From positions 80,062 to 98,370 of the forward strand of contig DDWW01000054.1 in the NCBI GenBank assembly GCA_002347085.1: a DNA stretch of 18,309 bases, written 5' to 3'. Numbering within the stretch: position 1 is the stretch's first letter; each line of letters begins with the position of its first letter. This DNA is from Desulfobulbaceae bacterium UBA2276. GTDB taxonomy: Bacteria; Desulfobacterota; Desulfobulbia; Desulfobulbales; Desulfocapsaceae. Below, in pieces: positions 12,494 to 18,309 of this stretch. The notes beneath the pieces are model-generated. The model was not told the DNA's origin. It saw only the letters and a program-made list of their open reading frames with translations, and made no database searches. A program made the position numbers and the translations under genes.

Positions 12494-14500
12494 CTACCAC
12501 TCAAAGCGGACGCTGTTATCCAGGGCATCCACCTTTGCTATCTTCACCTGCACTATAGTCCCAGGCTCGGGTACCTGGCCGGCGGGGGCCGGGATGTCAA
12601 TATCGAGCAGGATGTCGGTGAGCAGGAGGAAGACCCGTTTGGGGTTGGCATCCAGGATCAGCGCATTCATGCTGGTTCCCTTTCTGGCCTCCAGGTACTT
12701 GAGGAGCCAGTAGCGATGACGCTGCTGCTTGACCGCATTGGCGGAGGACAGGGTCCGGCTGATGACGGCGGTGAAATCCTTGCACATCGCCTCATTGAAT
12801 CGCAGGTCTTCACGTCTGACCAGGGAGTGGAGCTGGTGCTGCATCAGGAGGTCGAGGAGTCTTCTGATCGGGGAGGTGATGGTGGTGTACTGTTCAACCC
12901 CCAGGCCGCTGTGGGCCTTGGCGGTAGTCAGGAGTTCGCCGCGGGAGAGCTGTTTGCGTTGCAGGCTGTTGAGAAAGAGATCGTTGTCAGCCCCCTGTAC
13001 GATCCGTTTGCGGGGCGGGGGTTGGGACCGGAAGAGTCCGGGAACCATCCGGTCGGCGACAAATCTGGCGGCCTCGGTATTGGCGAGGATCATGAGTTCG
13101 GAGACCAGGGTGCGGGCCGGGGTGTCGGAGGGGCTGAGGGCTACCTGGACATTGCCACTGGAGTTGACCGAGATGTTGACATCGGGGAAGGGGAGGAGCA
13201 GGGCGCCGGCGGCTAATCGTTTGTCGCGCAGTTTGATCCGCAGCAGGTTTAAGGTCTGCAACTCCCAGTCATCGCCTCCTTCGATCAGCCGATCGGCCTC
13301 TTCGTAGGTGAGACGACGGGCCACCTTGATAATCGAAGGTTTGATCCGTACCCGCAACACTTCCGCCTCAGGAGATAACAGGATCATCAGGCTGAGGGTG
13401 GCGCGGGTCTCGCCCTCGATCAGGCTACAGATCCCCTGCGACAGGTGACGGGGGAGCATGGGGATCTGCCCTTCGGGAAAATAGAGGGAGGTTCCGCGCT
13501 GCATGGCCTCCAGAAAAAGCGAATCTTCGGGCTGGACATAGTGGGCGACATCAGAGATATGAACACCAACCAGGTAATTGTCCTCTTCTTTCGTGACGGT
13601 CAGGGCATCATCAAAATCGAGGGTGGTGCTGCCATCAATGGTCATGGGGGCGAGGGCGGTAAGGTCGATCCGGCCCGGATCGGTAAAGAGTTCAGAGGTC
13701 CCTTGTTGCAGGAGCATTTCGGCCTGTTGTCTTGCGGCCAGCGAGAAAGTGGTGGGTGTCTCCTGACGAAGCAGGGGAATATTCTCGTTGCGGTCCCAGA
13801 TGCCGGCCTTGACCAGAAGGTGAAAGGGGGCGTGGGGATCATTGAGACCAGCCTGTTTGAGCAGTTCTCTGGCCACGGCCGCCTGGGGGGCATCGCCTGC
13901 AAAAAGATAGAAGTCCTGGAGGATCGGCAAACATTGAGCAAGCGCGGGCTGGAGCTCGGCATCGATCTCCTGATCTTCCATCAATTTGCTGAGGGCCGTA
14001 GCGCCATTGGTCAGCAGGGCCAGTTTGCTCTGCTCTTTCTCCTGCTGGAGCCGCAGTTGTTCGACCTGCTCCGGCGAGTGGGCGTGAATCTCCCCCTCCT
14101 TGAACTTGAAATACATGCGGTCGGAGAAGACGCGGCGGATAAAGGCCGCCACCTGATTGTCGTCGGCCTCACCGCCAAAGGCCAGTTCCGCCAGAAACTT
14201 GGGCGCAAAGACGGCGGAGGGCTCGTCGCAGGTCAGCTCCCAGAGCTCTTCCAGGTTTATGGCCTCTATCAGGGGTTTGCGTTTTTCGGCGGCCTCGTGG
14301 AGCTGTTGCAGCATCGCTTCCCGGTCACCCGTCACCGCATAGGTGCGCGTGGAGCTGTGGAGCACCCGCGAGAGCGGCAGGTTGAGTTCACGTCCCGTTT
14401 GATTGATCAGTCGCAGCCGTTTGTCCTGGGCCTCGGTGACAAAGGCGCAGATAAATTTGCCGCCATCCAGATATTCGATGAGCCTTCCCGCTGTGGTCAT
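12494..14500 (-). CDS. RNase II/RNase R-family 3'-5' exoribonuclease (RNB domain)
   Basis: A 668-residue protein. The catalytic centre MTIDGSTTLDFDDAL holds all four metal-binding Asp residues (Asp289, Asp295, Asp297, Asp298), with the same spacing as Asp201, Asp207, Asp209 and Asp210 of E. coli RNase II. Further RNB motifs are VGVHISDVAHYV, SLYFPEGQIPMLPRHLS and TTITSPIRRLLDLLMQHQL. The N-terminal 280 residues form a less usual region instead of clear cold-shock domains, and the C-terminal S1-like part is short (about 620-668). This layout is common in deltaproteobacteria. It degrades RNA from the 3' end. The ATG at 14500 is chosen because MTTAGRLIEYLDGGKFICAFV is the family-type start; the longer frame from 14554 adds 18 residues without similarity. 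It diverges from era. Confidence 0.92.
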   Translation of the reverse strand: MTTAGRLIEYLDGGKFICAFVTEAQDKRLRLINQTGRELNLPLSRVLHSSTRTYAVTGDREAMLQQLHEAAEKRKPLIEAINLEELWELTCDEPSAVFAPKFLAELAFGGEADDNQVAAFIRRVFSDRMYFKFKEGEIHAHSPEQVEQLRLQQEKEQSKLALLTNGATALSKLMEDQEIDAELQPALAQCLPILQDFYLFAGDAPQAAVARELLKQAGLNDPHAPFHLLVKAGIWDRNENIPLLRQETPTTFSLAARQQAEMLLQQGTSELFTDPGRIDLTALAPMTIDGSTTLDFDDALTVTKEEDNYLVGVHISDVAHYVQPEDSLFLEAMQRGTSLYFPEGQIPMLPRHLSQGICSLIEGETRATLSLMILLSPEAEVLRVRIKPSIIKVARRLTYEEADRLIEGGDDWELQTLNLLRIKLRDKRLAAGALLLPFPDVNISVNSSGNVQVALSPSDTPARTLVSELMILANTEAARFVADRMVPGLFRSQPPPRKRIVQGADNDLFLNSLQRKQLSRGELLTTAKAHSGLGVEQYTTITSPIRRLLDLLMQHQLHSLVRREDLRFNEAMCKDFTAVISRTLSSANAVKQQRHRYWLLKYLEARKGTSMNALILDANPKRVFLLLTDILLDIDIPAPAGQVPEPGTIVQVKIAKVDALDNSVRFEW

Positions 14501-14564
14501 GAGAAAATTATGAATTAAAAGTTGAAAATTGAATTGCTCACTCAGGGTGATCAAGGTGATAAAG

Positions 14565-14593
14565 ATGACGAACTGAATTTTATATCTTATAGT
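14565..14593 (+). promoter_or_regulatory. Candidate promoter of era
   Basis: ATGACG (14565-14570) and TATAGT (14588-14593) are 17 bp apart, each near the sigma-70 consensus. The leader would be about 90 nt and would contain the 12-bp tandem repeat at 14612-14644. Confidence 0.3.
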
Positions 14594-14611
14594 ATTCTTT
14601 GCCTTTTGAAT

Positions 14612-14647
14612 ACTTTTCTTACTACTTTTCTTAACACTTTTATTTTC
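14612..14647. repeat. 12-bp tandem repeat upstream of era
   Basis: ACTTTTCTT is found at 14612 and 14624, and ACTTTTATT at 14636, an exact 12-bp period over three units. The plus strand is almost pure pyrimidine plus A. It lies in the era leader, between the candidate promoter and the ribosome site. Confidence 0.7.
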
Positions 14648-14689
14648 AGTGGATGCTGACTTTTCTTTATTGAGGGAGATCTCTTTTTT

Positions 14690-15625
14690 ATGATGGACTT
14701 GGTTGATAACTATTCTGATACTGATAAACCGATACGTTCCGGGATGGTGGCCATAGTCGGCCCGCCCAATGCCGGCAAGTCAACCCTGATGAACGGGCTG
14801 CTGGAGCAGAAGATCTCCATCGTTTCCCCCAAGCCGCAGACCACCAGGAACCGGATCCTGGGGATCATGAATGATGAGGGGTATCAGATCGTCCTCCTTG
14901 ATACCCCCGGTCTGCACAAGGCCCGGGAGCCGCTGAATCAGGAGATGGTGCGTATTGCCCTCGACAGTCTGCATGAGGTGGACGCGGTCATTTACATGAT
15001 CGATGTCTCCTTGCCCCTGCCGGAGAAACTGAAGGAGGAGAAGGGGCAGGAGCTGGCCGGATATATGGAGCAGGTGAGCTGCCCGGTGATCCTGGTCCTG
15101 AACAAGGTCGATCTCCTGAACAAGGAAAAGTTGCTGGCCATGATTCAGGTCTATGCCGATATCTTCCCTTTTCATGCGGTCATTCCCATGTCGGCGCTCA
15201 AAGGCGATGGGAACCAGCGGTTGATTGCCGAGCTGCTTCAGGTGTTGCCGTTGGGGCCGCGTTATTACCCTGAGGATATTCCCACCGATGCCACTGAGCG
15301 TTTTCTGGTGGCGGAGATTATCCGGGAGAAGGTGTTCCTCCTGACCGGCGAGGAGATACCTTACTCTACGGCGGTGTTGATTGAATCGTTCAAGGAAGAT
15401 CCGGCCAAAGGGCTGATCACCATCCATGCCGCCATTGTCCTGGAGCGGGAGTCGCAAAAGGGGATTGTCATTGGCAAGGGGGGGATGAAGCTGAAAAGTA
15501 TCGGCACGGCGGCCCGCAAGGATATCGAAAAGCTGCTGGACCAGAAGGTGTTGCTCAAGCTCTGGGTCAAGGTGCGGAAGAACTGGTCGCGGGACGAGAA
15601 GTTTTTGAAGGAATTGGGATTTTAG
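14690..15625 (+). CDS. era: GTPase Era (ribosome maturation)
   Basis: A 311-residue protein with the full Era design. G1 is GPPNAGKST (24-32), the Era-specific switch I is SPKPQTTRNRILGI (46-59), G3 is DTPG (71-74), G4 is NKVD (138-141). The C-terminal KH domain shows the GKGGMKLKSIGTAAR loop (about 265-280). Era binds the 3' end of 16S rRNA and helps 30S assembly. The ribosome site GAGGGAGA is 10-12 nt before the ATG; the second ATG directly after is an equal alternative. The TAG stop lies inside copy 2 of the 66-bp repeat, and the first half of that repeat is a strong intrinsic terminator for era. The divergent gene encodes an RNA-degrading enzyme. Confidence 0.97.
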   Translation: MMDLVDNYSDTDKPIRSGMVAIVGPPNAGKSTLMNGLLEQKISIVSPKPQTTRNRILGIMNDEGYQIVLLDTPGLHKAREPLNQEMVRIALDSLHEVDAVIYMIDVSLPLPEKLKEEKGQELAGYMEQVSCPVILVLNKVDLLNKEKLLAMIQVYADIFPFHAVIPMSALKGDGNQRLIAELLQVLPLGPRYYPEDIPTDATERFLVAEIIREKVFLLTGEEIPYSTAVLIESFKEDPAKGLITIHAAIVLERESQKGIVIGKGGMKLKSIGTAARKDIEKLLDQKVLLKLWVKVRKNWSRDEKFLKELGF

Positions 15626-15685
15626 AGGCCGTTGCTCTACGAGCAACGTTTTTTTGTTGCTTGTAGAGCTTACGGACTCTTATGC
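15620..15685 (+). repeat. 66-bp structured repeat element, copy 2, at the 3' end of era
   Basis: It begins TTTTAGAG and ends CTCTTATGC and matches 5355-5420 (other strand) at 60 of 66 positions. Long stem: 15634-15647 with 15656-15669, 14 bp with one G-U pair. Compared with copy 1, one stem pair is switched from G-C to C-G and another from G-C to G-U, so the fold is kept. The TAG stop of era (15623-15625) fills element positions 4-6, as does that of prfC in copy 1. Confidence 0.92.
15630..15655 (+). terminator. era: Intrinsic terminator of era
   Basis: CGTTGCTC (15630-15637), loop TAC, GAGCAACG (15641-15648), followed directly by TTTTTTT (15649-15655). A perfect 8-bp stem with seven T is a strong rho-independent terminator, 5 bp after the era stop. 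Confidence 0.85.
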
Positions 15686-15732
15686 CGCTTCAATAAAACA
15701 GCCAATTTTTTCCGGCTGTTTTATTGAAGCGG
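15685..15732. repeat. Perfect 19-bp hairpin behind era (hairpin B)
   Basis: CCGCTTCAATAAAACAGCC (15685-15703) and its exact complement GGCTGTTTTATTGAAGCGG (15714-15732) enclose a 10-nt loop with six T. Its inner arms AAACAGC / GCTGTTT also occur in the hairpin next to copy 1 of the 66-bp element. Confidence 0.85.
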
Positions 15733-15757
15733 TTGCTGCCGAATAGCCAGCAGGGAC

Positions 15758-15791
15758 TAAGCAAACAAGGTTTTTTTGCTTGCTTGGCTTA
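15758..15791. repeat. Third hairpin behind era (hairpin C)
   Basis: TAAGCAAACAAG (15758-15769) pairs with CTTGCTTGGCTTA (15779-15791) with one mismatch and one bulge; the loop holds seven T. It looks like a decayed form of the long stem of the 66-bp element, and is followed by the same GCTTACGG box. Confidence 0.6.
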
Positions 15792-15872
15792 CGGCACCTT
15801 CTGCCGCGGTTGCCGCCGGATAGCAAATCAAGGCGGAATAGAGCAAGCGCTTCAGTCGTCAGCCTCTTCACC

Positions 15873-16133
15873 TTATCGCAGGGAAAGAATAAATTCCGTA
15901 ATCAGGTTCGCGACTTCATCTTCACGCCTGAGAAAGAAATGATTGGTGTCGCGGATGGTTGTATGGCTGATATTCTCTTGTCTTGGCAGCTCGGATGGTG
16001 TTGCCAGCAGGCCATCATCCTCTGCCATAAGAGTACAGATCGGCATAGTGAAGGATCGCATCATCGCAAAATCGTATTCGGCAAAGGGGGGCGCAATGGC
16101 TGAATACGAAAGGGCCAGGGGGTTACGAGGCAT
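15873..16133 (-). pseudogene. C-terminal remnant of an alpha/beta hydrolase
   Basis: The frame gives 86 residues from an ATG and is open upstream to 16196 (about 107 codons). It matches only the C-terminal third of an alpha/beta hydrolase: YSAIAPPFAEYDFAMM, then MPICTLMAEDDGLL with the triad Asp, and TTIRDTNHFFLRREDEVANL with the triad His, followed by a final helix LITEFILSL. The nucleophile elbow (G-x-S-x-G) and the whole N-terminal part are missing, since the CtpA gene ends only about 70 bp upstream. There is no ribosome site before the ATG. In the neighbouring frame the bases before it read YDLNVLYMCREHNESFTNAS then a stop, which could be an earlier part of the same protein put out of frame. 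It is most likely a decaying gene fragment, less likely a short protein. Confidence 0.6.
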
Positions 16134-16201
16134 TGGTGAAGGACTCGTTATGTTCTCTGCACATGTAAAGGACGTTGAGATCGTACGGCGTGGTTTTTAT
16201 C

Positions 16202-17647
16202 TTATTCCTTAGCCTGGACTGGTTCCTGGACAGGGGGCCTTGTGGTGTCAGCCGTAGAGTAAATCTTCAGGCTTTTCAAGATATTGAGAGCGGAACGAAG
16301 CTGGTTGTCTTTTTCCAGACGGATTTTAGAAGTATCAGCGGAGCTCTCAGGAGAATCGGGTGTGATCGCAGGCTTTTCAGTGGCGTCCGGCTCAATCGGG
16401 AGGACAGGGAGTTGTTCTTTCTTGGGCGCAGGCGTTTGCCCTGTCTCCTGGTTCTGGTCCGGATTGGGAATATGGTTTTTCAGGTCAGCTTCTTTGAGAG
16501 CGGCTGATGTCCCATTTTTCTTTGTTTTCTCGTCGCCTGCTGCCGGAACCTCAACATCCGGGGTTATGCCGGTGGCCTGGATGGAGCGGCCATTGGGGGT
16601 ATAATAACGGGCGGTGGTCATCCGCAGACCCGCGCCTTCGGGCAGGGGAATGATGGTCTGTACCGAGCCCTTGCCAAAGGTCTTGGTGCCGACAATGATT
16701 CCGCGCTTGTGATCCTGAATGGCGCCGGTCACGATCTCGGAGGCGCTGGCGGATCCCTCATTGACAAGAACAACCAGGGGAAAGAGATTTTTTCCGCCAT
16801 TGCTGTGGGCCTGGAAGGTCATATTCTGCTCCCTGACCCGTCCTTTGGTATAGACCACCAGACCGCCATCGAGAAAGATGTCGGTAATCGAGACGGCCTG
16901 ATCGAGCAGGCCGCCGGGATTGTTGCGCAGGTCAAGAATCAGCCCGTTGATGGGGTGTTGGGCCTGAAGCTTCTGGAGGGCGTCCTGTACCTCCTTTGTG
17001 GTCTGGCTCTGAAAATTGGTGATACGGATATAGGCCAGGCCCGGCTCCAGAAAGGCCTCTTTGACACTGTGCAGGGGAATGGTGGCGCGGGTCAGGGTGA
17101 AATCCTTCAACTCCTCCCAACCCTTGCGATGGATGGCGAGGATGACCTTTGAGCCTTCCGCCCCCCGCAGTTTTTTAATGGCGTCCATGGGGTTCATGTT
17201 TTGGGTGGGTTCGCCATCAATCTTGATGATCATGTCCTTGGCCTTCAGTCCGGCCTTATCGGCCGGGGTCGCTTCAATAGGCGAGACCACGGTGAGAATC
17301 CCATCCTCAATGGTGACCTCGATACCGATGCCGCTGAAGCTCCCCTCGGTCTCTTCCTGCAGTTCTTTGAAATCCTCTGGTTTGAGATAAGAAGAATGGG
17401 GGTCAAGGGAGAGGAGCATACCGCTGATGGCTCCTTCCATGGCCTTCCGGGCATTGATATCATCCACATAGTTTTCCTGAAGGATGCTCAGGACATTGGC
17501 AAAGGTCTCAAGCTGCTGGTAGGTGGACTGACGTTCCTCCTGGGAGATCTCGGCGTGGAGTTGCAGGGGGAGGCAGAAGGTGAGCAGGGTCAGGATTCCA
17601 GGGTGAAACCAAAAGCGGGTTGGTCGGTGCATGTTTGTTTTACACAT
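16202..17647 (-). CDS. Carboxy-terminal processing protease CtpA (S41 family)
   Basis: A 481-residue exported serine protease. A signal peptide covers about residues 7-32 (cleavage after LHA). The N-terminal helical part (DPHSSYLKPEDF at 82-93) leads to a PDZ domain (about 103-185, GIGIEVTIEDG and ATPADKAGLKAKD). The S41 core holds the catalytic Ser301 in NEGSASASEI and Lys326 in TKTFGKGSVQ, 25 residues apart as in E. coli Prc. After about residue 366 comes a tail of more than 100 residues rich in Pro, Glu, Lys and Thr, ending in a helix and another Pro-rich piece. CtpA proteins trim periplasmic proteins and peptidoglycan hydrolases. The M23 EnvC-like gene lies upstream, a common pairing. The start may be at 17647 or, five codons later, at 17632; neither has a strong ribosome site. 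Confidence 0.93.
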   Translation of the reverse strand: MCKTNMHRPTRFWFHPGILTLLTFCLPLQLHAEISQEERQSTYQQLETFANVLSILQENYVDDINARKAMEGAISGMLLSLDPHSSYLKPEDFKELQEETEGSFSGIGIEVTIEDGILTVVSPIEATPADKAGLKAKDMIIKIDGEPTQNMNPMDAIKKLRGAEGSKVILAIHRKGWEELKDFTLTRATIPLHSVKEAFLEPGLAYIRITNFQSQTTKEVQDALQKLQAQHPINGLILDLRNNPGGLLDQAVSITDIFLDGGLVVYTKGRVREQNMTFQAHSNGGKNLFPLVVLVNEGSASASEIVTGAIQDHKRGIIVGTKTFGKGSVQTIIPLPEGAGLRMTTARYYTPNGRSIQATGITPDVEVPAAGDEKTKKNGTSAALKEADLKNHIPNPDQNQETGQTPAPKKEQLPVLPIEPDATEKPAITPDSPESSADTSKIRLEKDNQLRSALNILKSLKIYSTADTTRPPVQEPVQAKE

Positions 17648-17705
17648 TCAATTTAAAATTTTCTAAAGGGTAAGGGGGATGAATTGTAATCCAGCTCCTC
17701 CATGC

Positions 17706-17747
17706 TATGATTTTAAGAATCATAATCATTTGATCCGTTGTTTACAA
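17706..17747 (-). promoter_or_regulatory. Candidate ctpA promoter overlapped by a palindrome
   Basis: In the ctpA direction, TTGTAA (17747-17742) and TATGAT (17724-17719) are 17 bp apart, four and five matches to consensus. TATGATT (17706-17712) and AATCATA (17718-17724) form a 19-bp palindrome that covers the -10 box and the likely start point, as an operator would. It implies that ctpA can be expressed separately from the EnvC-like gene. Confidence 0.45.
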
Positions 17748-17786
17748 ATAATTACTCCATCTCAATGGCATTAGCGGCATAAGGGA

Positions 17787-17808
17787 CCCTGAATCTTCCG
17801 TGTCAGGG
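17787..17808 (-). terminator. Hairpin at the end of the EnvC-like gene
   Basis: CCCTGA (17787-17792) and TCAGGG (17803-17808) form a 6-bp stem around 10 nt; the TGA stop of the gene lies in the stem. No T-run follows, so it is only a weak terminator or an mRNA 3'-end hairpin. Confidence 0.3.
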
Positions 17809-18309
17809 GAGAGAAAGGGTGTTTTTGTCGAGCCAGAGGAGCGGATCCTGGGTCTCGGTGTCATGGCGGATCTCAACGTAGAGCCCTTCCTCCACCAGGG
17901 TGGCGGTCTCTCCCATAACCCCAATGTCTTCGCCCCCTACAACCGTGTCGCCCTCTTCTTTGAGGATTGTTTCGACCCGTGAGATCACGGAGTAATATTT
18001 GAAACCATGGTCGATGATAATGGTGTTGCCGTAGCCCTGCAGGTAGCCGGCGAAGTGGATGACACCTTCATGGATTGCCTTGACCTTGCTTCCATTCGGG
18101 GCCTCAATGACAATGCCGGTGGCGATTCCATCCACCCCCATCCTGTTTTTCCGGGGCTGCCCATAGAGGGCGAGCACCTTGCCGTTCACCGGGGCCGGTA
18201 GTTGGCCCTTGCCCATGAGAAAGCCCTGATTGAGGCGTTCTTGCCTCTGTTTCATGGTCGTAAGCTGGGCCGACAGATTGTCGGCGGCCTTGGCAATCTC
18301 CTGGGCGGC
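17803..18309 (-). CDS. EnvC-like murein hydrolase activator, M23 (LytM) domain, C-terminal part (cut by window edge)
   Basis: The frame is open to the right edge, giving 168 residues; an ATG at 18255 lies inside the gene and is not its start. The first 35 visible residues (AAQEIAKAADNLSAQLTT and on) are the end of a coiled coil. The LytM domain follows: GIVIEAPNGSKVKAIHEGVIHFAG, then GYGNTIIIDHGFKYYSVIS and GLYVEIRHDTETQDPLLWL. The first zinc ligand motif (His-x3-Asp) is not kept (RMGVDGIATG has no His), nor is the usual HxH, so this looks like a catalytically dead activator of N-acetylmuramoyl-L-alanine amidases in the periplasm, as in EnvC and NlpD. The ctpA gene lies 155 bp downstream in the same direction. 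Confidence 0.88.
   Translation of the reverse strand, partial: AAQEIAKAADNLSAQLTTMKQRQERLNQGFLMGKGQLPAPVNGKVLALYGQPRKNRMGVDGIATGIVIEAPNGSKVKAIHEGVIHFAGYLQGYGNTIIIDHGFKYYSVISRVETILKEEGDTVVGGEDIGVMGETATLVEEGLYVEIRHDTETQDPLLWLDKNTLSLP

Larger units (their letters stand above)
15668..15824 (+). repeat. Tandem diverged repeat unit, first unit carrying a 40-bp palindrome
   Basis: Two direct repeats recur. R1 is at 15668-15688 and 15787-15807 (GCTTACGG, then 7 variable bases, then TGCCGC; 17 of 21 equal). R2 is at 15729-15747 and 15806-15824 (GCGGTTGCYGCCGRATAGC, 17 of 19 equal). In the second unit R1 runs straight into R2, sharing GC. In the first unit they are split by exactly 40 bp (15689-15728), with GC on each side. 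The T7 tract and following arm before R1 are also similar in both units. Confidence 0.75.

Noticed and set aside
13445..14518. Plus-strand open frame of 357 codons opposite the RNase II/R gene
   Set aside because: Antisense shadow; no recognisable motifs, while the minus strand shows a complete RNB active site.
14780..15646. Minus-strand open frame of 288 codons opposite era
   Set aside because: His/Gln/Leu-rich shadow; its first codons come from the 66-bp repeat, as do those of similar false frames at 5394 and 5408.
15620..15824. CRISPR array behind era
   Set aside because: The repeats are only two diverged units with unequal spacing and internal hairpins; there are no regular spacers and no cas genes.
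17706..17731. Fur box upstream of ctpA
   Set aside because: The AT-rich text has pieces of the pattern, but it does not match the 19-bp consensus well; the palindrome is reported only as a possible operator.

Overview
The window looks like chromosomal DNA from an anaerobic, Gram-negative deltaproteobacterium (Desulfobacterota, perhaps Desulfobulbaceae-like). This is inferred from gene content: an NtrY-type kinase behind a DUF4390 gene, a NifX/NifB-like cofactor protein next to a DUF134 regulator, an EnvC-CtpA pair, and outer-membrane-type lipoprotein and signal-peptide proteins. The exact taxon cannot be fixed from sequence reading alone. No rRNA, tRNA, CRISPR array, insertion sequence or prophage gene was seen.

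Layout. Positions 1-1797 (minus): a DUF4390 protein and the N-terminal part of an NtrY-like sensor kinase, probably one operon. Positions 2131-5234 (plus): a DUF302-like protein, a bile acid:sodium symporter/arsenite-permease-family transporter, a universal stress protein, a NifX-like protein and a DUF134 regulator. Positions 5415-10580 (minus): prfC (release factor 3), an unknown lipoprotein translationally linked to a DUF3047 protein, and a HerA-like DUF853 ATPase. Positions 10898-12365 (minus): a NYN-LOTUS RNA-binding or RNase protein followed upstream by a ParD-like/RelE-ParE-like toxin-antitoxin pair with its own promoter and operator-like repeats. Positions 12494-14500 (minus): an RNase II/R-family exonuclease, divergent from era (14690-15625, plus). 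Positions 15620-16133: a dense run of hairpins and a truncated alpha/beta-hydrolase remnant. Positions 16202-18309 (minus): the S41 protease CtpA and an EnvC-like murein hydrolase activator that runs off the window.

How the genes work together. Era, RNase II/R, PrfC and the NYN-LOTUS protein all act on ribosomes or RNA. EnvC and CtpA act on the cell envelope. Usp, NifX-like and DUF134 form a small set typical of anaerobes.

The most unusual signal is not a protein. A 66-bp, 60/66 identical, structured repeat ends both prfC and era. The TAG stop codon of each gene lies at the same place inside the repeat, and one stem pair is changed in a compensatory way. Each copy is followed at once by a second perfect hairpin. 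Behind era the unit is repeated in diverged form, and one of the two units carries a precise 40-bp palindromic insertion. A second, different structured repeat with terminal inverted repeats lies at 2593-2717.
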